Below are positions 1-11,091 of a stretch of 64,000 nt of DNA, piece by piece. The position numbers were made by a program, and so were the translations under genes. The stretch is from Macrostomum hystrix (taxonomy: Eukaryota; Platyhelminthes; Macrostomidae). The stretch spans positions 744,001-808,000 of the forward strand of contig CATNEN010000033.1 of assembly GCA_950097015.1 (NCBI GenBank). The letters run 5' to 3'. The stretch's first letter is position 1, and each line of letters opens with the position of its first letter. The notes under the pieces were generated by a model. The model ran no database searches. It saw nothing but the letters and a program-made list of their open reading frames with translations, and was not told the DNA's origin.

Positions 1-183
1 CCGGTCGCCTCGGCTGGCGGACGAGTCGGTGGGCAACGCGCCAGCAGGCCGGGCGATGCAAAGGCAGCCCGCGACGACTATTGGCTGTCAGAGTACGCCA
101 AGAACTTCGCCAAGTACGCCAACGCCCTGTACGCCAGGAATCGGCAGTCACTGGCCAGCCGTTCTCGGGCGGATTTTCTGTGA
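1..183 (+). CDS. C-terminal exon of an unrecognised protein (cut by the window start)
   Basis: An open frame enters from the left edge in frame 1 and ends at TGA 181-183, giving about 60 residues. The first third is Gly/Arg/Ala-rich. The rest looks like real coding sequence: it has an acidic-aromatic start (DDYWLSEYAKNFAKYANAL), the alternation of a short amphipathic helix and the high third-position GC of the other exons here. A canonical AATAAA follows 37 nt after the stop, as expected for a last exon. I do not recognise the family and see no domain, membrane segment or catalytic motif in this fragment. The upstream exons lie outside the window. Confidence 0.6.
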   Translation, partial: PVASAGGRVGGQRASRPGDAKAARDDYWLSEYAKNFAKYANALYARNRQSLASRSRADFL

Positions 184-219
184 TCCACCTTTCTGTTTCT
201 GTCTGCAGTTAGTTTTCAT

Positions 220-225
220 AATAAA
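220..225 (+). terminator. Polyadenylation signal of the left-edge gene
   Basis: AATAAA lies 37 nt after the TGA at 181-183 and is followed by T-rich sequence. This is the spacing of a short 3' UTR. Confidence 0.5.
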
Positions 226-1047
226 CTGGTTTTAGTTTTCTAGTAAGGCAACACAAAAGCCAAGGTGTGCTCTCATTCTAATTTCAGAGTATTAACACTT
301 TTTCTGCGGATTGTTTTTGCTCTAAGAATTCTGATGTAAAAAATCTAATTTTCTTTTCTTAGGAACTTTCAGCGCAGAAGCAAGCAAATGTATACCGTCA
401 TGAGTAGACTCAAATAAGAGAACTGCAAATGCTAGCTGATATCTAGCTGATACCAGATACTGGACTCATTATTCACAATAGCCTTTTTAGCCACAAACAA
501 TGTGTTCGTTTTGCTGCGCAAGACATGCATAGCCTGCGTACATTCTGATTGCGTAATCATTGACTGGCTGCGAACATTCCACGAGTAACTATTTGACAAG
601 CTTTAAAAAAGCCGTCCCTTGTACCGCAGGCCTAAACACTGGCTGTGTACCCAAATCACCCTATTTAAATTGATCGGTGATCCAGTTTTTCTGTTTTACT
701 ATTTTTCAGTTTTTTTTATTTTTAGGAAGCTAAATTCCATGCAGTTTACTTTTCCTGTCATTCTTTAGCACTTTTTTCTACACAAAAATGGACCACGAAA
801 TAAAAGCAGAGATACTGCAATTATCCAAAACAGTGCTCGTATCTGAAACTACTACAAGTACTATTTCTACTTCAGCTGCCGCTAACTTATGCGATCCGTC
901 CCATTGCTCTCACATTTTGCGGCTATTGATTAGTCTGACGAAAAAATACTGCTCATTTACATTTGTAATGCCTTCTGCGTTTTGCCTTAATTGTTCATTT
1001 AAACAATACTATCAGATAATCCTTACTAATAATACTCTGAGGATCAC
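226..1047. other. AT-rich intergenic DNA, no gene seen
   Basis: A 97-codon open frame at 788-1081 has Thr/Ser/Leu-rich composition without a domain, and its last codons run into the tandem array, so I do not call it. A perfect 10-bp inverted repeat (1037-1046 with 1057-1066) sits exactly at the start of the following minisatellite. Confidence 0.6.
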
Positions 1048-2248
1048 CCTGACAGATGATCCTCAGCTGGCATCTCCCTGACAGATGATCCTCAGCTGGC
1101 ATCTCCCTGACAGATGATCCTCAGCTGGCATCTCCCTGACTGATGATCCTCAGCTGACATCTCCCTGACAGATGATCCTCAGCTGGCATCTCCCTGACTG
1201 ATGATCCTCAGCTGGCATCTCCCTGACTGATGATCCTCAGCTGACATCTCCCTGACAGATGATCCTCAGCTGGCATCTCCCTGACTGATGATCCTCAGCT
1301 GACATCGTCCTGACAGATGATCCTCAGCTGGCATCTCCCTGACTGATGATCCTCAGCTGGCATCTCCCTGACTGATGATCCTCAGCTGGCATCTCCCTGA
1401 CAGATGATCCTCAGCTGGCATCTCCCTGACAGATGATCCTCAGCTGGCATCTCCCTGACAGATGATCCTCAGCTGGCATCTCCCTGACAGATGATCCTCA
1501 GCTGGCATCTCCCTGACAGATGATCCTCAGCTGGCATCTCCCTGACAGATGATCCTCAGCTGGCATCTCCCTGACTGATGATCCTCAGCTGACATCTCCC
1601 TGACAGATGATCCTCAGCTGGCATCTCCCTGACTGATGATCCTCAGCTGGCATCTCCCTGACTGATGATCCTCAGCTGACATCTCCCTGACAGATGATCC
1701 TCAGCTGGCATCTCCCTGACTGATGATCCTCAGCTGACATCTCCCTGACAGATGATCCTCAGCTGGCATCTCCCTGACTGATGATCCTCAGCTGACATCG
1801 TCCTGACAGATGATCCTCAGCTGGCATCTCCCTGACTGATGATCCTCAGCTGGCATCTCCCTGACAGATGATCCTCAGCTGACATCTCCCTGACTGATGA
1901 TCCTCAGCTGGCATCTCCCTGACAGATGATCCTCAGCTGGCATCTCCCTGACAGATGATCCTCAGCTGGCATCTCCCTGACAGATGATCCTCAGCTGACA
2001 TCTCCCTGACAGATGATCCTCAGCTGGCATCTCCCTGACAGATGATCCTCAGCTGGCATCTCCCTGACAGATGATCCTCAGCTGACATCTCCCTGACAGA
2101 TGATCCTCAGCTGACATCTCCCTGACAGATGATCCTCAGCTGGCATCTCCCTGACAGATGATCCTCAGCTGACATCTCCCTGACAGATGATCCTCAGCTG
2201 ACATCTCCCTGACAGATGATCCTCAGCTGGCATCTCCCTGACAGATGA
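1048..2248. repeat. 29-bp minisatellite, about 41 copies
   Basis: Head-to-tail units of 29 bp contain GATGATCCTCAGCTGGCATC. Two positions vary between copies: CTGACAG or CTGACTG, and GCTGGCA or GCTGACA. The variants occur in mixed runs, and a rarer form with ATCGTCC appears twice (near 1304 and 1798) in the same local context. That suggests a block of several units was duplicated as a whole. The array is intergenic between the left-edge gene and SLC35C1. Confidence 0.95.
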
Positions 2249-3088
2249 ACGTCAGAGATGTGCCATGCAATATTCAATATTGTATACAATTTAATATTCA
2301 CAAAATACAAAATTGTCTTGGTGTGATTTAATATTCCACATTCCACAAGCTTTTACCTATCCTTGACAAACCTATTTGATCATGGTTTGGTTGCATTAAA
2401 AAAATAGTAGCGTCCTTTAGCCTAGGGCACCTAAATAAACCTATGAGAATATGGTAATAATAGTTTGTCATCTTAATCTAGCCATTAGAATTTACCGTTA
2501 ATCGCCTTTGTTGGATAGTATTGGAAGATACTGTTGACAGTAGTTTCATTACTTCGTGATTGCACATTTTATTTAAACTTTGTATAAAAATGATCCACAT
2601 TTTGTCGCTCTTTTTTCCCTATCACGCGCACTTCTTACCCCCAGGCATTAGTACGAGGTACATTGCGTTGCCTTCGCCGAATTCCGAAATTTAGCCTTAG
2701 AGACGACAAGCAATTTAGTTTTTGGTTAATCCTTTAATACTCTCAGTTACTAGCGCAGAAAACAAAGGCCCTCCTCACGCAGTCAATTAAGGACTGCAAA
2801 CAAGCCTATTATTGTGGGCCCTATCGATTAGTCGTTCGTTCAGCTGTTCCACGTGCCAGCTGGAGCTTTGATTCATAAGTTATTCAGAATTGCTAAACAT
2901 GCTATCTGATTTGGAAACGTTTAGAGACTATTATAAGCGTACGATAGTGCATAGGAAATTCAATGCAGCATGTATGACTTAGTGGCTTATCAAGTTAAAG
3001 CAGGCAAAAGTATGAGAAGGGCAACACTTGTTTCTAGCGTACCAAAAACTAAGCTATGCAATGCAATCGCCTATGATTTTTGCTAAAT
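2249..3088. other. AT-rich intergenic DNA, no gene seen
   Basis: No convincing open frame, tRNA or inverted-repeat element was found between the two minisatellites. Confidence 0.5.
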
Positions 3089-3788
3089 CCTAGCTACCAA
3101 TCTTGCTGCGATTCCAGCTACCAATCTTGCTGCGATTCTAGCTACCAGTCTTGCTGCGATTCTAGCTACCAGTCTTGCTGCGATTCCAGCTACCAATCTT
3201 GCTGCGATTCTAGCTACCAATCTTGCTGCGATTCTAGCTACCAGTCTTGCTGCGATTCCAGCTACCAATCTTGCTGCGATGCTGCTACCAATCTTGCTGC
3301 GATTCTAGCTACCAATCTTGCTGCGATTCTAGCTAACAATCTTTCTGCGATTCTAGCTACCAATCTTGCTGCGATTCTAGCTACCAATCTTTCTGCGATT
3401 CTAGCTACCAATCTTTCTGCGATTCTAGCTACCAATCTTGCTGCGATTCTAGCTACCAATATTGCTGCGATTCTAGCTACCAATCTTGCTGCGATTCTAG
3501 CTACCAATCTTTCTGCGATTCTAGCTACCAATCTTGCTGCGATTCTAGCTACCAATATTGCTGCGATTCTAGCTACCAATCTTGCTGCGATTCTAGCTAC
3601 CAATCTTTCTGCGATTCTAGCTACCAATATTGCTGCGATTCTAGCTACCAATATTGCTGCGATTCTAGCTACCAATATTGCTGCGATTCTAGCTACCAGT
3701 CTTGCTGCGATTCCAGCTACCAATCTTTCTGCGATTCTAGCTACCAGTATTGCTGCGATTATAGCTACCAATATTGCTGCGATTATAG
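3089..3788. repeat. 24-bp minisatellite, about 29 copies
   Basis: The unit is 24 bp and includes the segment GCTACCAATCTTGCTGCG. Because 24 is a multiple of three, the array stays open on both strands: the plus strand reads as an NLAAILAT octapeptide repeat and the minus strand as an ARLVARIA-type repeat. There is no flanking coding sequence, splice signal or promoter, so I treat it as non-coding. Variants (CTT or CTG, CAA or CAG, ATT or CTT) are clustered, which indicates local homogenisation. Confidence 0.93.
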
Positions 3789-4884
3789 AACAAGAAACAA
3801 AGCATGACGGACTGCGATAATTTTATGAATATTTTGCGCTACGAGTTGCTCAACAGAGATGAGATTCGATGCCGGATGCGATCCAGGAATCGAACCATTA
3901 AGTTATTTCTATAAGATTCAAGAATCCAGTAGAAAGCTATTGCCAGAATGGAATTCCAGGAATCGAAGCAAGAATCACATTATAAAACCGTGTGCTATCT
4001 GAGTGAATTCTAACTTAAAGATAGAATGGAGTATTTTAGTGGAGAAAGTTAAAAAACTCGAAGCAATGAAAAAAGATATAGCTGTCTTTGCCTTACGCGC
4101 TAAGTTCCTTTCGGACGCAATTAAAAAGAGTTTTTGCTCAGAAAATTTCCACACATTATATTAAAAACTTACCAAAAAGTGTGCTATTAACACTAGCGAG
4201 AATAAATCTGTGATTTAAAAGGGTAAGAACAACAAGATTAGAAAAGGAACAACGACCAAACTCGTACTGCACATGTTCCAGCATAGAAAAAGTACTCTTG
4301 CAAGCAAGCAAAAGCCAAAATTGGGATTTTAGATTTTCCTAGAAGAACAGCTGGTTTGTCTGGTGGGCATTTGGTAAACATGTAGAAATGGGATTTTGGA
4401 CGAGTTGGAGGGCAACGCAACTAAAATAAAGAATAACGGGCGCACGATCAGGCTTACAGAAGGCAGAGGAATGTGACGGCGAGTGATTAGGGAATTCGGC
4501 GAAAATATTCTTTTTCTTGCTCTAAGCGAAGCTGACAAAACAATGCTTGTTCTGTTGCAACAGCAACAAAGCGCCTCTGTACGAATATCGAAGGCAGTTG
4601 TCTATGACCAGTGCTGACGCGCGATTGTTCACAGTTGACGCATAGAAAATTGTTCGATGACTCGTAGCGCACAGTAAGTGCACGAGTGCCAGCTGTCTTT
4701 ACGAAACATGCTGGCAATTTCTAGATTCAAGGAATCTAAGGTCCTATTTTCTAGGAATTTGCTATGCACTTTGCTACGAACAGACTGTTCCTCTTTTGAA
4801 GTAATAAGTTTTTTATTTCTTCTTTTGTAACAACAACGACAGTGCTTTATAGAATGTAGCACAGAGTGTCTTAAAAATCCTTCA
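3789..4884. other. Intergenic DNA, no gene seen
   Basis: Several overlapping 60-77 codon frames on the minus strand (4238-4862) share no domain and overlap one another in different frames, which is typical of chance. Nothing else was recognised. Confidence 0.45.
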
Positions 4885-5078
4885 CCAGAATTTCTAGGAA
4901 TCTGTAGTTTCTTAGAAATATTTTTTTGAATTTCTAGACATCTGTAGTTTCTTAGAAATAGTTTATTTGAATTTCTAGGAATCTGTACTTTCTTGGAAAT
5001 AATTTATTTGCATTTCTAGGTATCGGTAGTTTCTTAGAAATAATTTTTTTTTATTTCTAGGAATCTGTAGTTTCTTCG
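4885..5078. repeat. Short degenerate tandem array, unit about 44 bp, 4-5 copies
   Basis: Five successive blocks share ATTTCTAGGAATCTG followed by TAGTTTCTTAGAAATA, separated by T-rich spacers of varying length. Divergence between copies is higher than in the large arrays, so it looks older or less active. Confidence 0.75.
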
Positions 5079-5786
5079 TCTGAAAACATAAAACTGTAAA
5101 CTTTAAGCTTTAAACTGAATCTTTCAAAGTTCTAATAACAGAGATAGATCAACCGTTTGCTACAAGCCGCAGGTTGTACTTTAGTACACGCTAAACACAC
5201 ATGGAACATGTACTTCATCAGCTGAACTACGCCCTGATTCATAATAAAGTCAACATACATACTAATGAGCTTTTAGTGTTCAGTAATTAAAAAATCACAC
5301 CATTATGTCATATGCAAATAGCTGTGACACAAAAGAGCTTGCAAACATAGAATGCAACAAACAAACAAACGAAATTAACAAAGAGTTAGGCAAATCTAAA
5401 CACGAGTATTTTAGAAAACACAGAAAATAATCAAAGAAAAAACTGCTTTTAGTCTAAAACTTTGCGATTGCTTTTTTAAGAAATAGATGTTAAGGTGGAG
5501 GTGAGGGCAGTGGCGGACACTTCTACTGAAGTAGCGGAGGGGGGTAGGAGTGCAGTGGCGGAGACTCCCACTGAAGGAGCGGAGGGGGGTAGGAGTGCAG
5601 TGGCGGAGACTCCCATAGGGGAAGTAGAGCGGTTTATAAGAACCTATCAGTTCCAACAATCGAAAAGCTCCTAACTACACAATAGGTTTATAGTTTAAAG
5701 TGAAACGAAGCTAAAGTCTACAGTATTGATAGAGTCCAGACAGCCGACCTCCACCCCGGAAACCAAAGGCAGTCGAGTCGCAAGGC
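5079..5786. other. Downstream flank of SLC35C1, with a 2.4-copy repeat
   Basis: 5507-5617 holds about 2.4 copies of a G-rich 45-bp unit (GCGGAGGGGGGTAGGAGTG). The remainder is AT-rich. I could not find an unambiguous AATAAA on the minus strand close to the stop of SLC35C1. Confidence 0.5.
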
Positions 5787-8700
5787 TCAAGCTTTTAAAC
5801 CGGCGACTTCGCCAGGTTTGGCGCCACCAGCGGCCGAACTGGAGGCCGCGGCGGCTTCAGCTTCGCGACGCTGTCGCTCCTCGCGCATCTTGACCATGGT
5901 GTAAGCGAAGGCGCCGGCGACAACTAGGCAGTTGCTGAGCCACCAGACGGCCGACTTGTGTTCGGAATAGACGAACACCGCTAGGAGGGTCTGAAGCACC
6001 GCCTTGGTGTTGTTGCTGATGTGATGCGTCACAGGGCTAGTGTAGTCAATCTGCATGTTGGAGGCCCAGCCAATCAGGAAGCTCAGACCGCCAGAGGAGA
6101 CCAGAAGCAGCATGAATGACGTGTCGCCACCGCGGGAGGTGTAAGCGGCCGAGAACTGGCCGAACACAATCAGCAGGGGAATGAATAGGATTGAGCCACC
6201 GATGTTCATGTAGTAGGTCACAGCCAAGGCTTGGTTCTTATTAATCACATCCAGCAGTCGTTTAGTAAAGATGCCATTTAGCGAGACAAACAGCGAGGTC
6301 GACACGCCGTAGAGCACGCCAACAGTGGACAGGGTGCCGGCCACTTTCTCCTGGTCGACGCCGAGGACAAAGCCAGCGGCCACCAATAGGCAGCAGAGCC
6401 AAATAGGCAGAGAGGAGAAGCGGCGCAGCAGGATGGACGAGAAAATCACCGTGAAAATCAGCGTCATGGAGCGGGCCACCTGGTTGGGAAAGGAGTCGAA
6501 ATATCTCTGTCTTAATCAAGATTCCCCAATAAGGTTATCAATAAGGTTATTTAAATCTAATCCCTAGATTGATTAGTTGTTTAATATCTACTTCCTAGAT
6601 TGATTAGATGTTTAAAATCTACTTCCCAGATTGATTAGCTGTTTAAAATCTACTTCCTAGATTGATTAGCTGTTTAATATCTACTTCTTAGATTGATTAG
6701 ATGTTTAAAATCTACTTCCCAGATTGATTAGATGTTTAAAATCTACTTCCCAGATTGATTAGATGTTTAAAATCTACTTCCCAGATTGATTAGATGTTTA
6801 AAATCTACTTCCCAGATTGATTAGATGTTTAAAATCTACTTCTTAGATTGATTAGATGTTTAAAATCTACTTCCTAGATTGATTAGATGTTTAAAATCTA
6901 CTTCTTAGATTGATTAGATGTTTAAAATCTACTTCCTAGATTGATTAGATGTTTAAAATCTACTTCCTAGATTGATTATAGATGTTTAAAATCTACTTCC
7001 CAGATTGATTAGATGTTTAAAATCTACTTCCCAGATTGATTAGATGTTTAAAATCTACTTCCCAGATTGATTAGATGTTTAAAATCTACTTCTTAGATTG
7101 ATTAGATGTTTAAAATCTACTTCCTAGATTGATTATAGATGTTGAAAATCTACTTCCCAGATTGATTAGATGTTTAAAATCTACTTCTTAGATTGATTAG
7201 ATGTTTAAAATCTACTTCTTAGATTGATTAGATGTTTAAAATCTACTTCCTAGATTGATTATAGATGTTGAAAATCTACTTCCCAGATTGATTAGATGTT
7301 TAAAATCTACTTCTTAGATTGATTAGATGTTTAAAATCTACTTCCTAGATTGATTATAGATGTTGAAAATCTACTTCCCAGATTGATTAGATGTTTAAAA
7401 TCTACTTCTTAGATTGATTAGATGTTTAAAATCTACTTCCTAGATTGATTAGATGTTTAAAATCTACTTCCTAGATTGATTATAGATGTTGAAAATCTAC
7501 TTCCCAGATTGATTAGATGTTTAAAATCTACTTCTTAGATTGATTAGATGTTTAAAATCTACTTCCTAGATTGATTATAGATGTTTAAAATCTACTTCCC
7601 AGATTGATTAGATGTTTAAAATCTACTTCCCAGATTGATTAGATGTTTAAAATCTACTTCTTAGATTGATTATAGATGTTGAAAATCTACTTCTTAGATT
7701 GATTAGATGTTTAACATCAACTTCCTAGATTGATTATAGATGTTGAAAATCTACTTCCCAGATTGATTAGATGTTTAAAATCTACTTCTTAGATTGATTA
7801 GATGTTTAAAATCTACTTCTTAGATTGATTAGATGTTTAAAATCTACTTCCTAGATTGATTAGATGTTTAAAATCTACTTCCTAGATTGATTATAGATGT
7901 TTAAAATCTACTTCCCAGATTGATTAGATGTTTAAAATCTACTTCTTAGATTGATTAGATGTTTAAAATCTACTTCCCAGATTGATTAGATGTTTAAAAT
8001 CTACTTCTTAGATTGATTAGATGTTTAAAATCTACTTCTTAGATTGATTAGATGTTTAAAATCTACTTCCTAGATTGATTAGATGTTTAAAATCTACTTC
8101 CTAGATTGATTATAGATGTTTAAAATCTACTTCCCAGATTGATTAGATGTTTAAAATCTACTTCTTAGATTGATTAGATGTTTAAAATCTACTTCCCAGA
8201 TTGATTAGATGTTTAAAATCTACTTCCCAGATTGATTAGATGTTTAAAATCTACTTCTTAGATTGATTAGATGTTTAAAATCTACTTCTTAGATTGATTA
8301 GATGTTTAAAATCTACTTCCTAGATTGATTAGATGTTTAACATCAACTTCCTAGATTGATTATAGATGTTGAAAATCTACTTCCTAGATTGATTAGCTGT
8401 TTAATATCAACTTCCTAGATTGATTAGCTGTTTAATATCAACTTCCTAGATTGATTAGCTGTTTAATATCAACTTCCTAGATTGATTAGCTGTTTAATAT
8501 CAACTTCCTAGATTGATTAGCTGTTTAATATCAACTTCCTATATTGATTAGATGTTTAGAATCTACTTCCTAGATTGATTAGCTGTTTAATATCAACTTC
8601 CTAGATTGATTAGATGCTTAACATGCTTAACATATACTTCCTATATCGATAAGGTGTCAAAAATCCCATTCAATTAGGTACACTTGTTCTTTTCGGCGAC

Positions 8701-9144
8701 AAATAATTAAAGCACTGGAACCAGCAATAAACCCCACGCAAAACTCACCTGAAAGAATGCAACGCCGACATACTTCAAGCAGAGGTTATTAAACGTGAGC
8801 ATTCCGGTGAACATGCAGGCCAGCAGCATGAAATCTTTGCTGTAGAAAATCTCTTTAGTCAGCGGCGGCAGTTCAACATCGTGGCGCAGCACGTGGCGTC
8901 GAAACATGACCAGAGCCACTACAACCAACACGGTGGACACGCACTGGGCCCAGGCCACAAACAGCGACACGTCCAGCTGGTTGGACAGCTTGTCGCCAAC
9001 TAGATACTTATTGGCGAACACCATGGAGATGGACACTGTCCAGTAGGTGAGGATAACACCGGCAATCTTCAGGGGCGGATGCGACTTGTCTCCAGCCATG
9101 TTGAATCGCCTGGCCTTGCTGGAACTGAATTTAGGCTTAGACAT
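5787..9144 (-). CDS. SLC35C1: GDP-fucose transporter (SLC35C1 family), two exons
   Basis: This is a Golgi nucleotide-sugar antiporter that exchanges cytosolic GDP-fucose for luminal GMP and feeds fucosyltransferases. Exons are complement(8749..9144) and complement(5787..6479), phase 0, with donor CAG|GTGAGT and acceptor AACCAG|GTG. The protein is 362 residues, close to human SLC35C1 (364 from memory). Family blocks are visible: TVSISMVFANKYLV near residue 40, GMLTFNNLCLKYVGVAFF before the junction (residues 115-131), RSMTLIFTVIFSSILL after it, then GFVLGVDQEK and a multi-spanning hydrophobic pattern of about ten helices. The tail is Arg/Glu- then Ala-rich and probably cytosolic. The ATG at 9144 opens the only frame that contains the first helix. 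A TATA-like site lies about 45 bp upstream. Nearly the whole intron is one minisatellite. Specificity for GDP-fucose is inferred from similarity. Confidence 0.93.
6555..8650. repeat. 31-bp intronic minisatellite (SLC35C1 intron), about 66 copies
   Basis: The unit is 31 bp with the core TAGATGTTTAAAATCTACTT. Copies differ mainly by CCCAG, CTTAG or CCTAG before ATTGATTA, and by a TA insertion (ATTATAGATGTTG) that makes 33-bp units. The 33-bp form recurs every three to five units between about 6970 and 8370, a higher-order pattern. The edges are more divergent (GCTGTTTAATATC forms at 6590-6680 and 8395-8600). The array fills almost all of the 2.27-kb intron and leaves about 75 bp at the acceptor side and 100 bp at the donor side. 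Confidence 0.96.
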
Positions 9145-9188
9145 GTCTTTCTTACATGGCGAACTCCGGGCTTATACATAAATTAAAC

Positions 9189-9196
9189 TATTTATA
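9189..9196 (-). promoter_or_regulatory. TATA-like box upstream of SLC35C1
   Basis: On the minus strand TATAAATA lies 45-52 nt before the SLC35C1 ATG (9144). This would place transcription start about 15-20 nt before the ATG. It is position-based inference only. Confidence 0.3.
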
Positions 9197-9703
9197 GGAG
9201 TGAAAAAGCACGCTGTGTTTCATATAGGTCTACAGAATTCGCGGCAAATGTCACGTTGAATCAGTGCTGCTTAAGTACGGCCCCCAAAGGCGGGCGAAGG
9301 GAGTAAATACTTCTGCCATCTATGCACACGGAAACTAGGAAACCCAACGTGGGGCAGATCGTGTAGTGAGCAAAGTTCGGGTGAATAATTATGTAGGCCT
9401 CACTTTGAACTACACACGTGCCTGATGATCCAGCAAGAGAATGGAAGTAGCTAAAAACTTCAAAAGTGAAATAAGCAAAAGTATTTTTGAACCCTTTCAT
9501 CTGATCTGCTACTTGAACGGAATGTGGAATAGTGGGATGGTTTTTTAGTATATTTTAATAACTTTCACGTTTTTGTGAAGACAGTGAAGCTACAGATTTA
9601 TAACTCCTGGCAAATTGAGTTCTAAAACTATAATATTCCTACCTTAAAAAACTGACAGCAAGACTCCTTTGAAAATAAAATGATTTAAAAAAATATGGAC
9701 AAT

Positions 9704-9939
9704 AGGGGTGGATGGGCAGAGCTGTTGTTGCATTTTCCTCTCGCACAAAAATCCCTCAGCTCGATTCCCCTGATTTTGCCCTGTGGCTTGTTGTGCAATA
9801 TATGGCAATAAGAGACAGTCCCCAAAGCACAGCGAAAGTGTACACTGCCTGAGGATGAGAAAGTCAGAGCAGATGTACATAATGTGTGTGTGTGCCTGTG
9901 CGTTCAGGAGTCAGCGAAATGGGCAGAAATTATTATAAT
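9704..9939 (+). mobile_element. tRNA-derived SINE, copy 1
   Basis: The head carries a pol III A-box-like TGGGCAGAGCTG (9713-9724) and a B-box-like AGCTCGATTCC (9758-9768) spaced 45 bp apart, as in tRNAs. The body (ACTGCCTGAGGATGAGAAAG, then a TG-rich stretch, CAGGAGTCAG) matches the reverse complement of 42333-42684. It ends in an AT-rich trinucleotide tail (ATTATTATAAT). No target-site duplication was found, and the copy is diverged. Confidence 0.7.
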
Positions 9940-10679
9940 CCAGCTTACCTACATAACTCACCAAGGAGATTAGTTAGATTTCAAAGACAAAATGATTGAA
10001 AACAATATATTTTGTGGGTTGCAATAGTATAACTAGGCTGTCAGCTGTGATGTTTTCAAATTTGGCAAATGTGCAATCTTTAAACTTTTCTAGAAAAGTC
10101 CACTGAAGTTGAAATCAATTACTATCTCTCCTCTGGTAAAGGATTTTTTGCACCCTTTCTGAAGCTTTTTTGGTGAGGCGTCTAGACCTTCATTCAAAAT
10201 CCTCAAAAATCAACATGACTCTTCTCCATTCTCTTGATAGTTGTTCTTGCATTCTCATTCCCAAATACTCATAGACTACATAGTAGTCAAATTCAATGAG
10301 TATATAGTCTTTGGAAACCTTATCTAAGCATAGATAAAAATCAGATTTTATTATGAAATTTATGACTTTTGCTATAAAAATAATACATAAGACCCCTTGG
10401 CCATATTGGCTATAGCTAACAATACAACTATTGTACCAATTTTACCTATAAAATTGCAAAGGCCATAGATACAAGTGTGACACTTTATTGATGTTCACTC
10501 TGTCGTGTTACTATGCCTATGCCTAGAAGCCCATGGAAACCAAGGATTCCTAAGCACATATAAGCAGACAGATAGCTACTATACCTATATATAGATAGAC
10601 ATTTAATAAAATACAAGAGAGCTTTTATGTTAGGCCTATAGTCATAGAGAGTTTAGTGAATTTTTCTAATAGGCGTTGA
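9940..10679. other. AT-rich intergenic DNA, no gene seen
   Basis: No open frame of note. The sequence contains one AGGCCT site of the series described in the findings. Confidence 0.5.
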
Positions 10680-11077
10680 GTAGGTGGCGGCACATCTGGA
10701 CCCTTTCTTGCAGTTGGACAGGAGTCAACAGTTTAGGGACCCATCATGCAACAACTCGTATTATATGCAGATGGTCGAAGATGAATGCTCTTCATTGGCA
10801 TCTCCAACAAGTCATCTAACTGCCTCAGGGTTGCTCCACGATCATCATCCAGGGCATGCTGCACACGCTGGATGTTGTCACTGGAAATGGATGACCACGG
10901 TGCACCTGGGCAGGGAGCATCAACTGTTTCACAGCCGTCCTCAAAGCGCTGCACCCACTTTGACAGTTTGTTTCGAAGGTGCATCCTTGCTAAAGATTTG
11001 CAGCAGCTCACGGTAAATATCAGCCTGCTTCTTCCACAAAGACCAAAAGACAGTGCGCTTGATAGCTTCACTTTTCT
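10680..11077 (-). pseudogene. Decayed mariner-type transposase, N-terminal part
   Basis: On the minus strand an ATG at 11077 opens MEKSEAIKRTVFWSLW. After a frameshift near 10965 this continues as a second helix-turn-helix region (KWVQRFEDGCETVDAPCPGA, then VQHALDDDRGATLRQLDDLL). After another frameshift and a stop near 10745 come WVPKLLTPVQLQERV and CRHLL. Order and spacing match the N-terminus of mariner transposases: a paired HTH, a linker with a GRP-like turn, and a WVPH-type motif. No DD(34)D catalytic core or inverted repeats were found, so this is a non-functional fragment. Confidence 0.72.
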
Positions 11078-11091
11078 CCATACTGCCTAAA

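Noticed and set aside
788-1081. A 97-codon open frame before the first array
   Set aside because: AT-rich composition, no homology recognised, and the C-terminal residues come from the minisatellite.
3080-3820. A 246-codon frame with NLAAILAT octapeptide repeats, hydrophobic enough to suggest a structural protein
   Set aside because: The unit is 24 bp, so the frame is kept automatically, and the minus strand is equally open. No signal, splice or promoter context was found, and non-repeat residues are negligible.
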